DNA of 8,092 nt from Spirochaetaceae bacterium (GTDB lineage: Bacteria > Spirochaetota > Spirochaetia > Treponematales > Breznakiellaceae). Shown here piece after piece: positions 5,578 to 8,092 of the stretch (positions are counted from its first letter, which is position 1; every line of letters begins with the position of its first letter). The notes below the pieces were generated by a model that saw only the letters and a list, made by a program, of their open reading frames with translations, did no database searches and was not told where the DNA came from. The position numbers and the translations under genes are program-made. The stretch lies in contig JAIRSQ010000121.1 of NCBI GenBank assembly GCA_031255395.1, forward strand, positions 1 to 8,092, given 5' to 3'.

Positions 5578-6360
5578 ATGAAAATATCAAAACCGATTTT
5601 CTTTGTTTTTACAGCGCTGCTTGCCGCGGCGCCGTCGCGCCGCGCGTCCGCGGCGGTTTCCGATTTGGAACTGTTAAAAAAGGTCGACAGCCTTGCAAGC
5701 TATTACGGAGTTGATTTTTCCGCTGAATATACCATAGTGCAGGACAAGCCTGGGCAGAGCCGCACCGCGACCGTGGCGGGCGTGTTCCGTAGGGATTCAA
5801 GCGCGCTGTATACGATTATCATCATGCAGCCCGCGATAAACAGAGGGCAGGGTTACCTAAAACAGGGCGATACCCTTTGGTTCTATGATCCTGAAAGCAA
5901 GCGTTTTAACTCTACTAGCAGCCGCGAACGCTTTCAGAATTCCAACGCGCGCAATTCGGATTTTACCCGTTCAACGCTGTCGGAGGACTATAGGATTTTG
6001 TCCGGGGAAGAGGCGGTTTTGGGCAGGTTCAAGTGCCGCGCGCTGACGCTGGAAGCGGTGAGCAGGGATGTTACTTATCCGCGCATGAAGATATGGGTTA
6101 GCGATGACGGACTGATACGGCAAACCCAGGACTATAGCCTGTCCGGGCAGCTTTTGCGCACTTCGGCAATCCCCGAATATTACAATATTGACGGGCGTTA
6201 TGTCCCTAAAGCGGTGCTACAGGTGGACGCGTTGCGGGGGGCGACGGTAAACGGCGCTTTCGTGAACGAAAGGACGCTGATAAGCGTCTCAAACCCGTCT
6301 TTCGCGCCAGTTTCGTCCGCCATTTTCTCTAAAACCTATTTGGAAAAGGCGTCACGTTGA
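5578..6360 (+). CDS. periplasmic outer-membrane lipoprotein-sorting (LolA-like) protein
   Basis: The product has 260 residues from the ATG at 5578. Residues 1-25 are a signal peptide (Lys-rich start, hydrophobic FFVFTALLAAA, cleavage after ASA at 25), with no lipobox Cys, so it should be soluble in the periplasm. The mature part shows the pattern of the larger LolA-like family annotated as outer-membrane lipoprotein-sorting protein: GYLKQGDTLWFYDPESKRF (92-110), a serine-rich segment with NARNSDF (123-129), paired strands in YPRMKIWVSDDGLIRQTQDY, and a C-terminal IFSKTYLEK. Such proteins form a half-open barrel that shields acyl chains. The family usually sits beside MacB-like ABC systems or RND exporters, as here. 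It likely takes cargo from the two permeases. Its stop overlaps the barrel gene start, so the two are coupled in translation. Confidence 0.87.
   Translation: MKISKPIFFVFTALLAAAPSRRASAAVSDLELLKKVDSLASYYGVDFSAEYTIVQDKPGQSRTATVAGVFRRDSSALYTIIIMQPAINRGQGYLKQGDTLWFYDPESKRFNSTSSRERFQNSNARNSDFTRSTLSEDYRILSGEEAVLGRFKCRALTLEAVSRDVTYPRMKIWVSDDGLIRQTQDYSLSGQLLRTSAIPEYYNIDGRYVPKAVLQVDALRGATVNGAFVNERTLISVSNPSFAPVSSAIFSKTYLEKASR
5625..5644. repeat. perfect 8-bp GC hairpin in the signal-peptide coding region
   Basis: CGCGGCGC (5625-5632) pairs exactly with GCGCCGCG (5637-5644) around the loop CGTC. It lies 48 bases after the start codon, within the signal-peptide codons, inside a very GC-rich patch that follows an AT-rich start. 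It could slow early elongation. Confidence 0.6.
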
Positions 6361-7661
6361 TTTTTCCCAACAAAAAGCCGATTATAGCGGGTTGCGCGCT
6401 TGCGGCGTTTTTTTTTATTTCGTCCGCGCGGCCTTCCGCTCAAGACAGCCTCATAGACGCCGATCTTGAAAAACTGTTTGAAGAACAGGAGGAAGAGGTG
6501 GAAAAACCCGATGACACTGGAACGTACAAACCGTTACAGACGTTCATAATGGGTACAGGTTTCGGGATCGACACGTCATACGACATAATTGGCGGATATT
6601 TGCCGGGCTGGAGCGAAGCTCCGTGGTACTTCAGCGACAGCAAAAATTACAAGGACACTCTTACCAATTTGATAGGCGCGAAGATGAGCGCCACCGTGGG
6701 CTTGGACATACGTCCGTCAAAATACCTGCTCGTGCGCCAGTCTTTTGCGTTCACTATACCTTCTCCCGCGCTGACCATAAAAGAATTCTTTTTTGATTAC
6801 AATCTTAACGACAAAATTTTTATAAAAACGGGAAAGTACGACATATCTTGGGGATTGTCGCCAAATTTTCCGTTCGCTAATCTAATTGCCCGCATACCTC
6901 CCGGCATTGAAAATCCGGGCGAACCGTTGCTGGCAAAAGTAAACATTCCGTTAGGCGTAGGCGGCTTTGAATTCGTGCTGCTTACGCGCCCCGGATACAT
7001 TGATCCGAATAATCCGCGCCTTGAAGACTTCGGCTTGGGCGGAAAGTTCAATCTGGCGCTACAGAATTTTGATTTGGATATAGGAACGTTTTATTTTGAT
7101 AAGATGCCGACGCGCTGTTTTTTATCAGTTAAAACGACCTTGTTCGAAAATATAGAAGTTTACACGGACGGGATGGTTAACGCTTCCTATGACAACCTGC
7201 TTGAACGTTGGGACGATTTAGGCATCTCCGCGTCGGCAGGTTTTTTTCAGCCGCTCTTCAAAGACAAGGTCAACATAAACGCTGAGTTTTACTATAACGG
7301 CGAAGGAGACGCCGAAGCGCTTCGCAGGAATAACTTGTTGGATGACGAGCCAGAGGATTTCAGTATGTTCGACGGGTTTAACATGGCGTTAAACATCAGT
7401 TTTAAGCCGGGCGTCTTTGGCGGGATGCGTATATTTTTTGGCTGTCTGTACTCGTTTGAACAGAATTCGGCGCAAATAGTTCCGGGCATAACGTTCAATC
7501 CGGCAGAACATATAGAAATATATTTTTCGGTTCCGATGGCCGCGGGAGACCGCTCCAAGAATTCTTACTATTATCACAATGCGGACACAAAAGATCGTCC
7601 TTTCAGCATAGTATTGGCGGCAAAAATAAAGGGTTCTTACAGGTACAGCCGTTACGAGTAG
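6357..7661 (+). CDS. predicted outer-membrane beta-barrel protein of unknown family
   Basis: The 434-residue product starts at TTG 6357, overlapping the LolA-like stop by four bases (TTGA), with GGAAAAGG seven bases upstream. Residues 1-28 form a signal peptide (NKK, hydrophobic core IIAGCALAAFFFISS, cleavage after PSA). A short acidic stretch (34-53, Glu-rich) follows. From about 65 to the end the chain alternates polar and hydrophobic residues with many Tyr, Phe, Gly and Asn and no membrane helix, as in outer-membrane barrels; examples are KIFIKTGKYDISWG and the last strand FSIVLAAKIKGSYRYSRY. I recognise no named family. Its coupling to a LolA-like gene and an ABC system suggests it is the outer-membrane acceptor or client of that route. 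The codon content is more AT-rich than in the permeases. It could also be a porin merely carried in the operon. Confidence 0.8.
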   Translation: MIFPNKKPIIAGCALAAFFFISSARPSAQDSLIDADLEKLFEEQEEEVEKPDDTGTYKPLQTFIMGTGFGIDTSYDIIGGYLPGWSEAPWYFSDSKNYKDTLTNLIGAKMSATVGLDIRPSKYLLVRQSFAFTIPSPALTIKEFFFDYNLNDKIFIKTGKYDISWGLSPNFPFANLIARIPPGIENPGEPLLAKVNIPLGVGGFEFVLLTRPGYIDPNNPRLEDFGLGGKFNLALQNFDLDIGTFYFDKMPTRCFLSVKTTLFENIEVYTDGMVNASYDNLLERWDDLGISASAGFFQPLFKDKVNINAEFYYNGEGDAEALRRNNLLDDEPEDFSMFDGFNMALNISFKPGVFGGMRIFFGCLYSFEQNSAQIVPGITFNPAEHIEIYFSVPMAAGDRSKNSYYYHNADTKDRPFSIVLAAKIKGSYRYSRYE

Positions 7662-7664
7662 CCT

Positions 7665-8090
7665 ATGGGATTAGCGGATTTTGCGTACGGTGTAAAATGG
7701 TTTTTCCAAAAAATTTCTGACAGGCCGGCCGGAAAACTAAGGAAGCTGTTTGCCGGAAAAATGGCGCGTATCGCGCTTGTTTTGTTCGCGTCCTTAGCGT
7801 TCGCCGTCCCGCTCGCAGTAATTTTAGCCGCAAGAATCGCGACCGGCATCCCAAAAAAGGAACCGCGGGCGGAAATAACTTTTGAGCCTGACCCAGTCGC
7901 CGCTCCTGACCTTTTCATACCGGACGAGCCTGACTTCCTGCCGCAGATCATTCTTGAACAGGAACAAAGAACGGCTTGGACAAACGCCGACGCCGCGGAA
8001 TTCTGGACTGATCCGCTGGAATTCTCGGACGAGTTTTGGCGGCAAAAAGTGTCGGAATCTATCGACCGTCTTCTGGAGCCGCTGCCGTGA
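7665..8090 (+). CDS. small single-span inner-membrane protein, unknown function
   Basis: The 141-residue product has a basic cytoplasmic N-terminus (1-34, with KLRKLFAGK), one membrane span at about 35-56 and an acidic, proline-rich outer part (57-141) with aromatic FW motifs (EFWTDP, DEFWRQK) and a possible amphipathic end (VSESIDRLLEPLP). By the positive-inside rule, the tail faces the periplasm. No lipobox or cleavage site is obvious, since the span lies 34 residues in. The ATG is three bases after the barrel gene stop and lacks a strong Shine-Dalgarno, which fits reinitiation. I do not recognise the family. By position it may tether or assist the transport system in the periplasm. The real protein could be a membrane anchor for the gene that seems to begin at 8087. 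Confidence 0.75.
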   Translation: MGLADFAYGVKWFFQKISDRPAGKLRKLFAGKMARIALVLFASLAFAVPLAVILAARIATGIPKKEPRAEITFEPDPVAAPDLFIPDEPDFLPQIILEQEQRTAWTNADAAEFWTDPLEFSDEFWRQKVSESIDRLLEPLP

Positions 8091-8092
8091 GC
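8087..8092 (+). CDS. probable start of a next gene, cut by the window end
   Basis: GTG at 8087 overlaps the stop of the previous gene in the GTGA arrangement already used at 2620, and GGAG at 8075-8078 lies eight bases upstream. Only two codons are visible, so nothing can be said of the product. Confidence 0.35.

Noticed and set aside
6357..6440. Lipobox (IAGC, residues 10-13) in the barrel protein
   Set aside because: Only about three hydrophobic residues precede it after the lysines, too short for a lipoprotein signal. A signal peptidase I site after residue 28 fits better.
7723..7730. GGCCGGCC palindrome in the small membrane protein gene
   Set aside because: An 8-base palindrome of common codons with no loop or context to suggest function.
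1..8092. CRISPR array, tRNA, rRNA, transposase, integrase or phage genes
   Set aside because: I found no spaced direct repeats, no cloverleaf-like sequence and no reading frame resembling mobile-element enzymes.

Overview
The window reads as a piece of a diderm (outer-membrane-bearing) bacterial chromosome with moderately high GC. All eight supported genes lie on the plus strand, tightly packed. A LolA-like periplasmic protein, a signal-peptide-bearing predicted outer-membrane barrel and a LolD/MacB-type ABC system with two FtsX-type permeases require a double-membrane envelope. The gene set, the mixed ATG/GTG/TTG starts, the heavy use of ATA for isoleucine and a degraded dispersed repeat containing CATTGCGAGG...TGGATTGCTTxGTC suggest a spirochaete, possibly a gut-type Treponema relative. 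That assignment is an inference from memory of such genomes, not proven here.

Region 1 (1-1671) holds a NarL/LuxR-type response regulator with an atypical receiver domain. Two bases after it comes a nucleoside hydrolase of the RihA/RihB type with a complete active site. The pair looks co-transcribed. The hydrolase gene has a C-over-G bias and more mixed isoleucine codons than the sampled parts of the genes further downstream.

Region 2 (1672-1918) is non-coding. It carries a degraded inverted-repeat element and, at its end, a possible promoter whose predicted start of transcription falls on the first codon of the next gene.

Region 3 (1919-8090, continuing out of the window) is a probable envelope-transport operon. 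In order it encodes an ABC ATPase, FtsX-type permease 1 (GTGA overlap), FtsX-type permease 2 (4-base gap), a 185-base spacer, a secreted LolA-like protein, a predicted outer-membrane barrel (TTGA overlap) and a small single-span membrane protein with an acidic, proline-rich tail. A further gene probably begins at 8087 through another GTGA overlap. The simplest reading is a trans-envelope route: the ATPase and two permeases extract a lipid or lipoprotein from the inner membrane, the LolA-like protein carries it across the periplasm, and the barrel receives or exposes it. The cargo cannot be told from the sequence.

The best second-look items are the complete inner-membrane-to-outer-membrane gene set with a barrel in the acceptor position, the atypical receiver, two operon heads that look leaderless, three perfect short-loop hairpins inside coding sequence, and the degraded repeat. 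I saw no tRNA, rRNA, CRISPR array, transposase or integrase.
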